Assembly (NCBI GenBank): GCA_015068975.1
Contig: SVJM01000009.1
Coordinates: 1-64,000, forward strand
From: Oscillospiraceae bacterium
GTDB taxonomy: Bacteria > Bacillota > Clostridia > UMGS1810
Direction: 5' to 3'
Length of the DNA stretch: 64,000 nucleotides
Below the pieces are notes generated by a model. That model saw only the letters and a program-made list of their open reading frames with translations. It made no database searches and was not told the DNA's origin. Shown in pieces: positions 1-7,881 of this stretch (positions within the stretch are counted from its first letter, which is position 1; each line of letters opens with the position of its first letter). A program made the position numbers and the translations under genes.

Positions 1-912
1 TTTAAGTTTGCACACGCCGTCCTCGATTACATATTCTGTATCAACCATCTTTCCTTCTTTTTGCTCTGTACCCGCAACAGAAAGACTGTCAGTTATAAGG
101 GCTACCTTGTCTGTACCCTTGATTTTTAAGATAAGTTTTATAAGGTCGGGAGGAAGGTGCTTTCCGTCTGCGATAATTTCTACAAAGATTTCATCTTCAA
201 GAAATGCCGACTCAATAACACCCAGTCTTCTGAAACCTTTGTCCCTTGTTATGGTAGATGTACATGAAAAAAGATGTGTGATAAGCTTCATGCCATTATC
301 GAGTGCTACTTTAATATCATCATATATGGCATTGGTATGACCTGCAGATGCAATAATACCATTTTTGTTCAAAAATGATGCGAACTCACCCTTTGGATCA
401 TTCTCAGGAGCGTAACTCCAGCGGGCTATGGCATGGGGATATTTATTTATAAGTTCTTCATATTCTTCTTTTTTTGGATTGGTAATAAAATCTGTACACT
501 GAGCACCGCACTGCTCCTTTGAAAGATATGGTCCTTCAAGATGTGCACCGATTATATTCGCCTTTGCTGAGCCATCCCTCTTTACACGGTCAATCTCTTC
601 AATAGCCTTTGCCATTTTTTCAAATGGTGCTGCAGATATTGTGGGAAGGATTGATGTAGTACCATAAGACAAGTGAAAATTACTCCCACCTACCACATCA
701 TCATAGCCATTGATGAAATCAAAACCTGCCCCTCCGTGTGTGTGAATGTCTATAAATCCCGGAGAAACATATTTTCCCGTAAGATCATACTCACCGTCTG
801 ATTTCATACGGTCTTTTGTAACAGATACAATCTTATCTTCGTCAAAATAAATATATCCGTCAAAAATTCCCTTCACGGTAATTATTTTGTCTGATCTTAT
901 TCCAACCATCAT
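1..912 (-). CDS. nagA: N-acetylglucosamine-6-phosphate deacetylase (3'-truncated by window edge)
   Basis: Removes the acetyl group from GlcNAc-6-phosphate to give glucosamine-6-phosphate, the substrate of NagB encoded just upstream. About 304 residues are visible and the C-terminus lies beyond the window. Metal-site motifs of the amidohydrolase family are present: HTHGG (His57, His59), HLEGP (Glu126), SAGHTNA, THLF and a late TDS carrying the expected catalytic Asp. The start is the ATG at 912, which overlaps the nagB stop as ATGA and indicates translational coupling. It is the last visible gene of a four-gene amino-sugar operon. The family is certain; cytoplasmic location is inferred from the absence of a signal peptide. 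Confidence 0.93.
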   Translation of the reverse strand, partial: MMVGIRSDKIITVKGIFDGYIYFDEDKIVSVTKDRMKSDGEYDLTGKYVSPGFIDIHTHGGAGFDFINGYDDVVGGSNFHLSYGTTSILPTISAAPFEKMAKAIEEIDRVKRDGSAKANIIGAHLEGPYLSKEQCGAQCTDFITNPKKEEYEELINKYPHAIARWSYAPENDPKGEFASFLNKNGIIASAGHTNAIYDDIKVALDNGMKLITHLFSCTSTITRDKGFRRLGVIESAFLEDEIFVEIIADGKHLPPDLIKLILKIKGTDKVALITDSLSVAGTEQKEGKMVDTEYVIEDGVCKLK

Positions 913-1670
913 ATCAACTCCGAACTCTTGTCATCAAGATAAAGAATTGCATTGTCTGACACTCTTAAGATTGTAGCAGGACAATCTTCGTTAATTTCGC
1001 CGTTAATTGTATTCTTTACTGCATTTGCCTTTGTAGGTGCAGGGACAATACAGAACTTGTATGTAGCCTTCATCAGTGTAGGACAAGTAAGTGTGATAGC
1101 CTCTTTGGGTACATTGTCAATGTGTGGAAAGCAACCATCATTTACCTGTTGCTGACGACATACATCATCGAGAAGAACTGTTTTTACCATTTTTTCGTCG
1201 TTGAAATCTGCAACCCATGGATCATTGAATGCGATATGACCATTCTCTCCTATCCCCATAACAACTATATCTGTAGGATTGTTTTTGAGAAGCTGTGAAT
1301 ATCTTTCGCACTCTTTGTTGCTGTCGGGATTTTTTCCATCAAGGTAATTTACACTTTTGAAAGGTACTTTGCCGAAAATTCTGTCATAAAGAAACTTCCC
1401 GAAGCCGGCAGAAGAATACTCCTCATCAAGTCCGATGTATTCGTCCATATGAAATGCATTGATTCTATTCCAGTCAATATCGTCATATGAAATGAGAGAT
1501 TCTATCACATCATTCTGCGACGGTGCTGCGGCAAAAATCATATTGATTTCTTCTTTTTCGCCAAGGAGTCCAACAATACAATCGTGTATATCCTTTGCGG
1601 CAACCTCTCCCATTTCAGTACGGTTGTCCATTACTTTTACTTTGAGTTTGTCTTTTATAAATTCTTTCAA
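909..1670 (-). CDS. nagB: Glucosamine-6-phosphate deaminase family protein
   Basis: Converts glucosamine-6-phosphate to fructose-6-phosphate and ammonia, feeding amino sugars into glycolysis. The length of 253 aa fits the family. Active-site signatures are visible: MDEY after the sugar-binding region and GIGENGHIAFNDP. The usual phosphate-binding 'ATGSTP' loop near residue 50 reads AAAPSQ, a variant, so the exact substrate could differ from standard NagB. The start is TTG at 1670 with AAGGAG nine bases upstream. The 3' end overlaps nagA by four bases, which supports one pathway. Two sugar dehydrogenase-like genes precede it in the same direction. Confidence 0.88.
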   Translation of the reverse strand: MKEFIKDKLKVKVMDNRTEMGEVAAKDIHDCIVGLLGEKEEINMIFAAAPSQNDVIESLISYDDIDWNRINAFHMDEYIGLDEEYSSAGFGKFLYDRIFGKVPFKSVNYLDGKNPDSNKECERYSQLLKNNPTDIVVMGIGENGHIAFNDPWVADFNDEKMVKTVLLDDVCRQQQVNDGCFPHIDNVPKEAITLTCPTLMKATYKFCIVPAPTKANAVKNTINGEINEDCPATILRVSDNAILYLDDKSSELI

Positions 1671-1688
1671 TGTATTATTCTCCTTTAT

Positions 1689-2555
1689 TTATTCGGTTAT
1701 TTTTTTGACATTCTCTTCCTTGCCTGATTCTATGGAACGATTGATAGCATTGATCAAAAATACAGGTGCAATAAATTCATCATAAGTAACCTTCTGCCTG
1801 CCACCCTTTAATATATTATAAAACTCTTCAAATTCCTTCTCGTAGCATCCTGAGAGTGATATTCTTCCGCCTGTGACCTTCTTTTCAAGCACAACATTTG
1901 CGTGATAAAGGTCTGACTTATCAGGATACTGTACACAAACATCGAAGTCCTTGTATCTTATAATACAGCTAAGGACTGTTTCTGTCTTTGTGACCCTGAC
2001 TGACTCAGGATAATATCCGAAAAGCTCACATACCACCTGAGCAAGATGCTGTGAATAGAAGAAAAATCCGCCATAAGAATTGGTAAGACTTACAGGCATC
2101 ACAACATATCCGCCGCGAATAGCACCAAACTCTCCGCTTACTATATCTTTCTTTATCTCTGTTATGTTTTCTGACAGAGGAACTGATGACCCACCACATA
2201 CTTTGATATTGTATTTGATAAGGTCTGATTTAAGCATCAAAGCATCCTTTTCTGAGCAGGTGATTGGCTTATCTATAAACATCGGTATGCCTGATTCCAT
2301 ATATGGCTTTGCATATTTGTAGTGATTATCTCCGTGACGGGCGGTAACTATGATACCATCTACTTTTCCCACCATTTCGTCATATGACTTCATCATATAT
2401 ACACCGTATTTTTCGTTAAGTTTCTGCATAGCGGCTTCTTCGTCGCTGTACACACCTACAAACTCTATATCCTCTGCAAATTTATCTGTGATAACCACTT
2501 TCATAAAAGCGTCTGCGTGAGTGTTTTCACAACCTAATATACAAACTTTATACAT
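1689..2555 (-). CDS. Gfo/Idh/MocA family oxidoreductase, shorter paralog
   Basis: A 288-aa NAD(P)-dependent dehydrogenase-like protein. The N-terminal Rossmann fold begins VCILGCENTHADA, and the family DKP motif (DKPIT, about residue 95) carries the conserved lysine. At 288 residues it is shorter than typical members (about 330-390), mainly in the C-terminal half. It lies 18 bp upstream of nagB and 18 bp downstream of a second member of the family. The context suggests oxidation or epimerisation of an amino-sugar derivative before deacetylation and deamination. The substrate cannot be read from sequence. Confidence 0.8.
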   Translation of the reverse strand: MYKVCILGCENTHADAFMKVVITDKFAEDIEFVGVYSDEEAAMQKLNEKYGVYMMKSYDEMVGKVDGIIVTARHGDNHYKYAKPYMESGIPMFIDKPITCSEKDALMLKSDLIKYNIKVCGGSSVPLSENITEIKKDIVSGEFGAIRGGYVVMPVSLTNSYGGFFFYSQHLAQVVCELFGYYPESVRVTKTETVLSCIIRYKDFDVCVQYPDKSDLYHANVVLEKKVTGGRISLSGCYEKEFEEFYNILKGGRQKVTYDEFIAPVFLINAINRSIESGKEENVKKITE

Positions 2556-2573
2556 AGCTTTTCTCCTTACAAA

Positions 2574-3644
2574 CTAAAATCTCTTTGGAAGCGGATTGAT
2601 TGCGTGTGCCGTTTCTATTACCTGAATGATTTTTGCAATATTTTCCGTTTTTACCTTAAGTGGTGTTCCGTACACGATATTATTATAAAGCATTTCATAG
2701 AAATGTCTTACTGCAGAATCAAATACACCGCCTGTAAATTCGCCTTCTTCTTCGTGAGTGATAAGTTTTTCACTGCAGTATGCAGGAAGTCCCTCTTCAT
2801 TTTTAAGTGGCTCTTTGATAACAGGCTTTTTCGGGTTTTCTCCATCAAGGATATATTTAATCTTGTATCCTTCTCTGGTTGCCTTGTATGTCCCCTTTGT
2901 ACCCTGAAGCTTCACAACATAATCGCAATAAGCGTCTATTGAAGATATTTCTATATCAATAACAGGCTTACCCGGTGCGGATAGGATGAGCTTATCATAG
3001 TCATCTGCATCACCACTTGTAAGACATGTGGCAAGACGGGCAAATTCCACTCTGAAATCATCTGAATAGTCCAAAAATCCTAAAGCCATACCTACAGGGT
3101 GTGGGCCTGTATTGTAAAGGCTTCCGCCAAGCTTTTCCTGAAGTGTCTGCCAGTCCCAACGACGAGCCAATGAGTTATAGCGGATACTTACCTGCTTTAT
3201 TTCACCGATCTTTCCGCTGTCAGCAATTTCTTTTGAAAAAAGAAACTCAGGAGCAAGAAATGTCTGCTGAAATACTGCAAGAGTAACATTCTTTTCTTTT
3301 GCTATTTTCATAAGGTCAGAACATTCAAAATATGTTCTGGCAAAAGGCTTCTCCACAAGCACGTTGAACCCTGCCAAAAGAAGTTCTTTTGTAATATCGT
3401 AATGCATATTTGAAAATGAAGCATTTACTACCAATTGGATATCATCTCTTCCAATGAGTTCCTTCCAGTCTGACATAACTTCACAACCGGGATATTCTTT
3501 TAGTGCTCTTTCACGGCGGTCTTTATCAAGTTCAACCACAAGTTTAACATTTATAAAATCATTTTCCTTTCCTCTGTAAAAAGCGCCGTGAATATTTCTT
3601 CCACTTCTCCCCTGACCGATAATTGCAATGTTTAACTTTTCCAT
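2574..3644 (-). CDS. Gfo/Idh/MocA family oxidoreductase
   Basis: A 356-aa dehydrogenase of the glucose-fructose oxidoreductase/inositol dehydrogenase family. The N-terminal dinucleotide-binding segment is IIGQGRSGRNIHG, and the conserved EKPFA motif near residue 95 contains the catalytic-type lysine. The protein is full length for the family. It is the first gene of the nag-type operon, with a strong AAGGAGG ribosome site before its ATG, and is divergent from an AraC regulator that probably controls it. It probably acts with the adjacent shorter paralog on the same sugar. The substrate is unknown. Confidence 0.85.
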   Translation of the reverse strand: MEKLNIAIIGQGRSGRNIHGAFYRGKENDFINVKLVVELDKDRRERALKEYPGCEVMSDWKELIGRDDIQLVVNASFSNMHYDITKELLLAGFNVLVEKPFARTYFECSDLMKIAKEKNVTLAVFQQTFLAPEFLFSKEIADSGKIGEIKQVSIRYNSLARRWDWQTLQEKLGGSLYNTGPHPVGMALGFLDYSDDFRVEFARLATCLTSGDADDYDKLILSAPGKPVIDIEISSIDAYCDYVVKLQGTKGTYKATREGYKIKYILDGENPKKPVIKEPLKNEEGLPAYCSEKLITHEEEGEFTGGVFDSAVRHFYEMLYNNIVYGTPLKVKTENIAKIIQVIETAHAINPLPKRF

Positions 3645-3679
3645 AAATTAACCTCCTTAAAGTTTAAGCTTATGAATTT

Positions 3680-3759
3680 AGTATATATCAGCTTAATAAA
3701 ATAGTAAATTGCAATAATTTTCAAAATATATTGCAAAATGTGCAATAAGCTGATATAAT
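3680..3759. promoter_or_regulatory. Divergent promoter region between dehydrogenase operon and AraC regulator
   Basis: On the plus strand TTGCAA (3731-3736), 17 bp and TATAAT (3754-3759) form a good sigma-A promoter for the AraC gene. On the minus strand TTTACT (3703-3708), 17 bp and TATACT (3680-3685) is a weaker candidate for the operon, as expected for an activated promoter. TTGCAA occurs at 3709-3714 and 3731-3736, 22 bp apart, with a further GCAATAA at 3742-3748. A perfect 12-bp inverted repeat, TATATCAGCTTA/TAAGCTGATATA, spans 3684-3695 and 3746-3757. These are plausible AraC binding sites; regulation is inferred. Confidence 0.6.
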
Positions 3760-3788
3760 GAGGTAACAATATCAACGGGAGAAAATAT

Positions 3789-4628
3789 ATGAAGCCTACA
3801 TTTCCGATTTATTCACCAGAAAAAAGCATATTTTTTAATCACAGACTGATGTTAAATGTACATTCTGAGGAATTTCGTCCACACACCCATGCAGTGTGTG
3901 AACTTATACTGTTCAAAAAAGGAAAAGTAACATACTCTGTACAGGGAAAAAACTATCGTCTGAGAAAAGATGATCTGATAATAACCCGACCATCAGAAAT
4001 GCATGGTGTAATCCCTAACATAGGCTCTGATTACGAAAGATACAACATACTTTTTGATGAAAAAACCCTCCCCTTTGATATTTTTAAAAAAATACCACCG
4101 AAAATCGACGTAATAAACGTGGGACATAACCACATTATTATGGATGCATTTGAAAAAATGGATTACTATGAAAAACAGCTTCCTGAAACACAGCTAAATC
4201 TTTTGCTAATCAATCTGTGTCAGGAAATACTGATAAATGTTCTTCTGGAGCTTGATACAAATAAAACTTATGCCAATTATACCGTTACAAATGAAATAGT
4301 ATCAAATGCAATAGCTTATATTGACGAAAACCTACTTGATATAGTGAGTGTGGAAGAAGTGGCAAATGCCCTCTTTGTCGCAAAAAGTCACCTCCATCGC
4401 CTGTTTATGAAAACAATTAATATAAGCCCCAAAAAATATATAGTATCAAAAAAATTGGTCCTTGCCCAAAGAGAAATACTCTCAGGCAAGAACCCAACTA
4501 AATTATATGAAAAATACGGTTTCAATGATTATTCTTCATTTTATCGTGCATACAGAAATCACTTTGGAATATCTCCTTCGGAAAAAAACCTGACAGAAAT
4601 AGTAGCAGCTGATAACAACATCCTCTAA
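3789..4628 (+). CDS. AraC family transcriptional regulator
   Basis: A 279-aa regulator. The N-terminal cupin-like sensor domain carries RPHTHAVCELI (about residues 31-41), and the two helix-turn-helix motifs of AraC type are at about residues 175-270 (VEEVANALFVAKSHLHRLF and NDYSSFYRAYRNHFGISPSE). It probably binds a sugar and activates the divergent dehydrogenase-nag operon, since it shares its promoter region. GGGAG precedes the ATG. The last four bases overlap the 3' end of the convergent GH127 gene, and no terminator separates the two. Confidence 0.9.
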   Translation: MKPTFPIYSPEKSIFFNHRLMLNVHSEEFRPHTHAVCELILFKKGKVTYSVQGKNYRLRKDDLIITRPSEMHGVIPNIGSDYERYNILFDEKTLPFDIFKKIPPKIDVINVGHNHIIMDAFEKMDYYEKQLPETQLNLLLINLCQEILINVLLELDTNKTYANYTVTNEIVSNAIAYIDENLLDIVSVEEVANALFVAKSHLHRLFMKTINISPKKYIVSKKLVLAQREILSGKNPTKLYEKYGFNDYSSFYRAYRNHFGISPSEKNLTEIVAADNNIL

Positions 4629-6535
4629 CTGTTAAGCATCCACACAGAAATTTCGCTATCCTTATTCCAGAGTTTGCCTGCTGAAGAATAATCGGTAGTA
4701 AGCATATAGTCGCCGTTTATGAGAGGTACTTCTGCTTGGAGGATATTGGTATATGGTGCTTTGCTTTGTTCGAGAACATTTATATCCACATACCCATCAT
4801 CATTCACCTTAACCCCTGCCGGCATTGACATATCAAATCCAAGACGACTGTCCTGAGAAAGCATTATGGGACCATATTGGAGAGCAATATGTCTTTTTGC
4901 ATTTATATCCTGAGTATCATATGTTGATACCATATAGTTTTTGCCCCATACCACCTTATTCATAAGAATCATATCCTGATATTCTACGGGATATATGGCT
5001 TTGCATCTTAAATCAAGAATAAGTTCTATCACATCTCCTGATTTCCATATACGGGAGATTTTTGTATATCCTTTTATCACTTCAATGGATTTACCATTCA
5101 CCTTAAGTATGGTATTCTTGCTCCAGTAAGGGATCCTTAAACTTAAATCAAAGGACACTTCTCTTTCAGTAAGAATCCTGATTTTTATATCAGCTTTTTT
5201 CGGATATTCAGTTTCGGTTATGAAGGTCACCGGGGTATTATTCTTTGTATAAGATACTACTTCCCCGTCTATGTACATATTCATAAAGAATCCATCATCA
5301 TCTGCCAAAAGATGCATCTTAGGTACTAGTCCCACACCAAGACTTCCGATACATGCACAGCAACCATAATAATGGTTGTCCTTCATTATCCTAAATCCCC
5401 CTACTCCATTTCCTCTTGTTCCTCTGGTAAGAGGACTGTAGCTGTCAAAAGGAAGTGGCTCTATGATAAGATCAGGATACTTTTCTTTTATAGAAGGCTC
5501 AATTACCCTTTCTGTATTAAGAGAACCAAGGTACGCATTGTAGAATGAAATTTCAAAAGCATCTGCATACTTCGGATTACTTGTAAGACAAGTGAGATTG
5601 TATAAGAATTTCATAAGGGTAACTGTAACACAGGTTTCCTGCATTGTATCACCGTTTGTGGTATTTGCCTGACGGAATGTGGAGCAGTCAAAAAGCTCGT
5701 GAGTACACCCCGAAGTGCCTATAACTGTAAAATCCCGTTCTAAAATCTTATCAGCAAAGTTTGTAATCGATGTAAGATACTTTTCTTCCTTTGTGACCTT
5801 ATAAAGCTCCATAAGTCCCTCAAAACAGGAGATCATCTCATAGGCTTTGGTTACTGGATACTGATATGGATATAATTTATCTTCATAAGCAAGATTAAAT
5901 ATATTTTCCACATCTGTACCACCAATATCTGCAATATATCCTGCAAAGTCAAAATAAGCCTTATTTCCCGTGATATTATAGAGCTTCACTACAGGTTCAA
6001 GTATAGATGAAGAGTTAAGCCCTCTCCAGTGACGTGTAGCGGATGTGATAGGAAGCTTACCTTCCTTTGCATCGCCAATCTTACAAATAATATAGTCAAG
6101 CTGTCTGCACATTGAAGATATAATTCTCTCCTTCTGCTTATCGTCGGTGCATATTTCAAGGAAGTATTCCATACCTAAGAGCACATACTTTCTCCCCCAT
6201 ATATCCCATCCGTCAAATTCGTGGGATATGTCATAGGAGGATACTCTTCCAAGATCATCCTGACATGTGATAATGTCATCTATTGTACGGGAAAGTGACT
6301 CATACAGCTTTGGGTTGTGAGTATAAGAGTATACAAAGCATGCCCCTCTCATCATCTTACCCCAGTATTCCCCACGCCAGCCTGCGTCGAAGTCTGCATC
6401 ATGGTCAAACTGATGAGCAAATCTGTGCCACAGGTCATCTCTTGTAAGCTGAAGTTCTTCCACAAAGTCAAATACATTCTGAATAAAATTTGTATATTTA
6501 AATTTATTTTTGTTATCTGATATGCAACTTTTCAT
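4625..6535 (-). CDS. Glycoside hydrolase family 127-type beta-L-arabinofuranosidase (DUF1680)
   Basis: A 636-aa cytoplasmic-type protein with no signal peptide. It has the (alpha/alpha)6-barrel family signature and the zinc-cysteine site of GH127: QETC (Glu300, Cys302) and GCCAC (Cys392, Cys393). In the family these bind zinc and place the nucleophilic cysteine. It probably removes beta-L-arabinofuranose from imported arabino-oligosaccharides; related families (GH146 and others) have different linkages, so the linkage is uncertain. It starts at ATG 6535, 15 bp after the PHP gene, and is the last gene of the kinase-PHP-GH127 operon. Its 3' end overlaps the convergent AraC gene by 4 bp. Confidence 0.82.
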   Translation of the reverse strand: MKSCISDNKNKFKYTNFIQNVFDFVEELQLTRDDLWHRFAHQFDHDADFDAGWRGEYWGKMMRGACFVYSYTHNPKLYESLSRTIDDIITCQDDLGRVSSYDISHEFDGWDIWGRKYVLLGMEYFLEICTDDKQKERIISSMCRQLDYIICKIGDAKEGKLPITSATRHWRGLNSSSILEPVVKLYNITGNKAYFDFAGYIADIGGTDVENIFNLAYEDKLYPYQYPVTKAYEMISCFEGLMELYKVTKEEKYLTSITNFADKILERDFTVIGTSGCTHELFDCSTFRQANTTNGDTMQETCVTVTLMKFLYNLTCLTSNPKYADAFEISFYNAYLGSLNTERVIEPSIKEKYPDLIIEPLPFDSYSPLTRGTRGNGVGGFRIMKDNHYYGCCACIGSLGVGLVPKMHLLADDDGFFMNMYIDGEVVSYTKNNTPVTFITETEYPKKADIKIRILTEREVSFDLSLRIPYWSKNTILKVNGKSIEVIKGYTKISRIWKSGDVIELILDLRCKAIYPVEYQDMILMNKVVWGKNYMVSTYDTQDINAKRHIALQYGPIMLSQDSRLGFDMSMPAGVKVNDDGYVDINVLEQSKAPYTNILQAEVPLINGDYMLTTDYSSAGKLWNKDSEISVWMLNS

Positions 6536-6550
6536 AGCACTGCCTCACAA

Positions 6551-7249
6551 TCAAACAATAGTTTCTTTTCCATCCTCGTCTATGGTAAATAATTTCATCT
6601 CATTATTTAATACGCGATTTACAAAATCCTTTTCATCATTTAACGGTGTGTCAAAACACACTCCTGCAAGGTTTTTCTTATCAGATCCCTGATGATTGTC
6701 CGAGCCTGCAAATTTTATAAGTCCATAGCTTTCTGCATATATATTTGCCATATTATTTACAAAGTCATCCTGACAGGCATTTATCACTTCTACCCCGTGG
6801 ACACACCGGGGAAACAGTCTGACATGGTCAATATATCCTGCTTCTCTGTAAGGGTGTGCCTGAATAACAAGTGCACCATTTTCTATAAAGAATTTAAGTT
6901 CTTCGCTTTTTTTCATATCCATTATCTGAGGATTCTTAAGGAACCATTCTTTGTCAAGACCATACACAATAAAGTCTGTGCCCTTATAGCTTAATTCCAC
7001 ACCGAGAAACACTTTGATCCCGATTTCACTGCCTGTCTTAAGTGCCTTTTCATAATCTGAAAAATAAAATTCAATCTTCTCTTCATAAGGCAAACTTTTG
7101 TCAATATTAATGTTTCCGTCAAGAAAGTGATTTGTGATAAAAACTCCATCATATCCAAGAGTCTTGTAATACCTTAAGGATTCTTCAACTGTTGCCTTTG
7201 CACATTTACTTACAGGAAATGTGTGCATATGTGTTTCGTATTTATACAT
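6551..7249 (-). CDS. PHP domain metal-dependent hydrolase
   Basis: A 232-aa protein of the polymerase-and-histidinol-phosphatase superfamily. The metal ligands are visible as ETHMHT (His7, His9), a glutamate in GVELSY, QAHPYR and GSDNH near residue 182. Members are phosphoesterases; some act on sugar phosphates or nucleotides. The GAGGTGATAAA ribosome site overlaps the stop codon of the upstream kinase-like gene, indicating tight coupling, and GH127 follows 15 bp downstream. A role in dephosphorylating a metabolite of the same pathway is possible but unproven. Confidence 0.82.
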   Translation of the reverse strand: MYKYETHMHTFPVSKCAKATVEESLRYYKTLGYDGVFITNHFLDGNINIDKSLPYEEKIEFYFSDYEKALKTGSEIGIKVFLGVELSYKGTDFIVYGLDKEWFLKNPQIMDMKKSEELKFFIENGALVIQAHPYREAGYIDHVRLFPRCVHGVEVINACQDDFVNNMANIYAESYGLIKFAGSDNHQGSDKKNLAGVCFDTPLNDEKDFVNRVLNNEMKLFTIDEDGKETIV

Positions 7250-7258
7250 TTTATCACC

Positions 7259-7759
7259 TCAGAGTGTTTTTTCTAAATCTTTTATATATTGATCAGCCTC
7301 TTGTCTCGACTTAAAAACCACAAAATTCTTTTGATCCTTGTACTTATCCATAAGATCATAAATTTTTTGTAAAGTCGTGTGAGGAAATTCCTCAATGAAT
7401 TTAAGAAACTCAGGATCAATCTCTTTTTCTATCCAAGGCATATCATATCTTTCTTTACCAATTCGCGATATGGCGCCATCAATACATATCTCCACCGGCA
7501 AATCAAAGATAAACACTGTGTCACTCATCTGTATTCTTCTCTCAACTGTCCTTGAATAGTTTCCGTCTATTATCCAACTATCCATAAGATCAAATTCTTC
7601 AAGGCGCTTATCGAATTCTTCTCTTGGTATATGGGTTTTGTCAGGGAGATGCCATATGGCATCAAGGTGAATGAGGGAAAGTCCTGTATGCTTACTCAGC
7701 TTGAGAGAAAATGTAGTCTTTCCTGAGCCCGGACATCCTATAACTATTGCTTTTTTCAT
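7259..7759 (-). CDS. P-loop kinase-like protein (FlaR/adenylate-kinase-like)
   Basis: A 166-aa nucleotide-binding protein. The Walker A motif GCPGSGKTT sits at the N-terminus, followed by HLDAIWHLP and IIDGNYSRT. These are typical of the 'DNA topology modulation protein FlaR' group, which are adenylate-kinase-like small-molecule kinases despite the name. A start 63 bases further upstream is open, but it would lie at the promoter's -35 element. The ATG at 7759 has AGAAGG at good spacing and a promoter 40 bp upstream, so it is preferred. First gene of the operon with PHP and GH127; substrate unknown. Confidence 0.78.
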   Translation of the reverse strand: MKKAIVIGCPGSGKTTFSLKLSKHTGLSLIHLDAIWHLPDKTHIPREEFDKRLEEFDLMDSWIIDGNYSRTVERRIQMSDTVFIFDLPVEICIDGAISRIGKERYDMPWIEKEIDPEFLKFIEEFPHTTLQKIYDLMDKYKDQKNFVVFKSRQEADQYIKDLEKTL

Positions 7760-7798
7760 ATGCAATCCTTCTCTTAAATGTATATATTTACCAAAAAA

Positions 7799-7827
7799 AT
7801 TATAATACAAATCATTAAACAAATCAA
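7799..7827 (-). promoter_or_regulatory. Sigma-A promoter of kinase-PHP-GH127 operon
   Basis: TTGATT (7822-7827), 17-bp spacer and TATAAT (7799-7804) on the minus strand, followed by an untranslated leader of about 30 bases before the ATG at 7759. It lies directly beside the terminator of the upstream SLH gene. Confidence 0.75.
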
Positions 7828-7828
7828 T

Positions 7829-7862
7829 AGAGGATGTAAAAAAGTCATTTTTTACATCCTCT
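7829..7862 (-). terminator. Intrinsic terminator of the YcdB/SLH gene
   Basis: A perfect 15-bp stem, AGAGGATGTAAAAAA paired with its complement around a short loop, lies just after the stop codon at 7882. The stem itself supplies the T-rich arm. Confidence 0.8.
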
Positions 7863-7881
7863 TATTACTTTTGTGTGTTTT

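Noticed and set aside
7760-7822. N-terminal 21-residue extension of the kinase-like protein
   Set aside because: The extension's first codon lies at the -35 region and its DNA contains the promoter -10, so it cannot be on the mRNA. The ATG at 7759 has a ribosome site.
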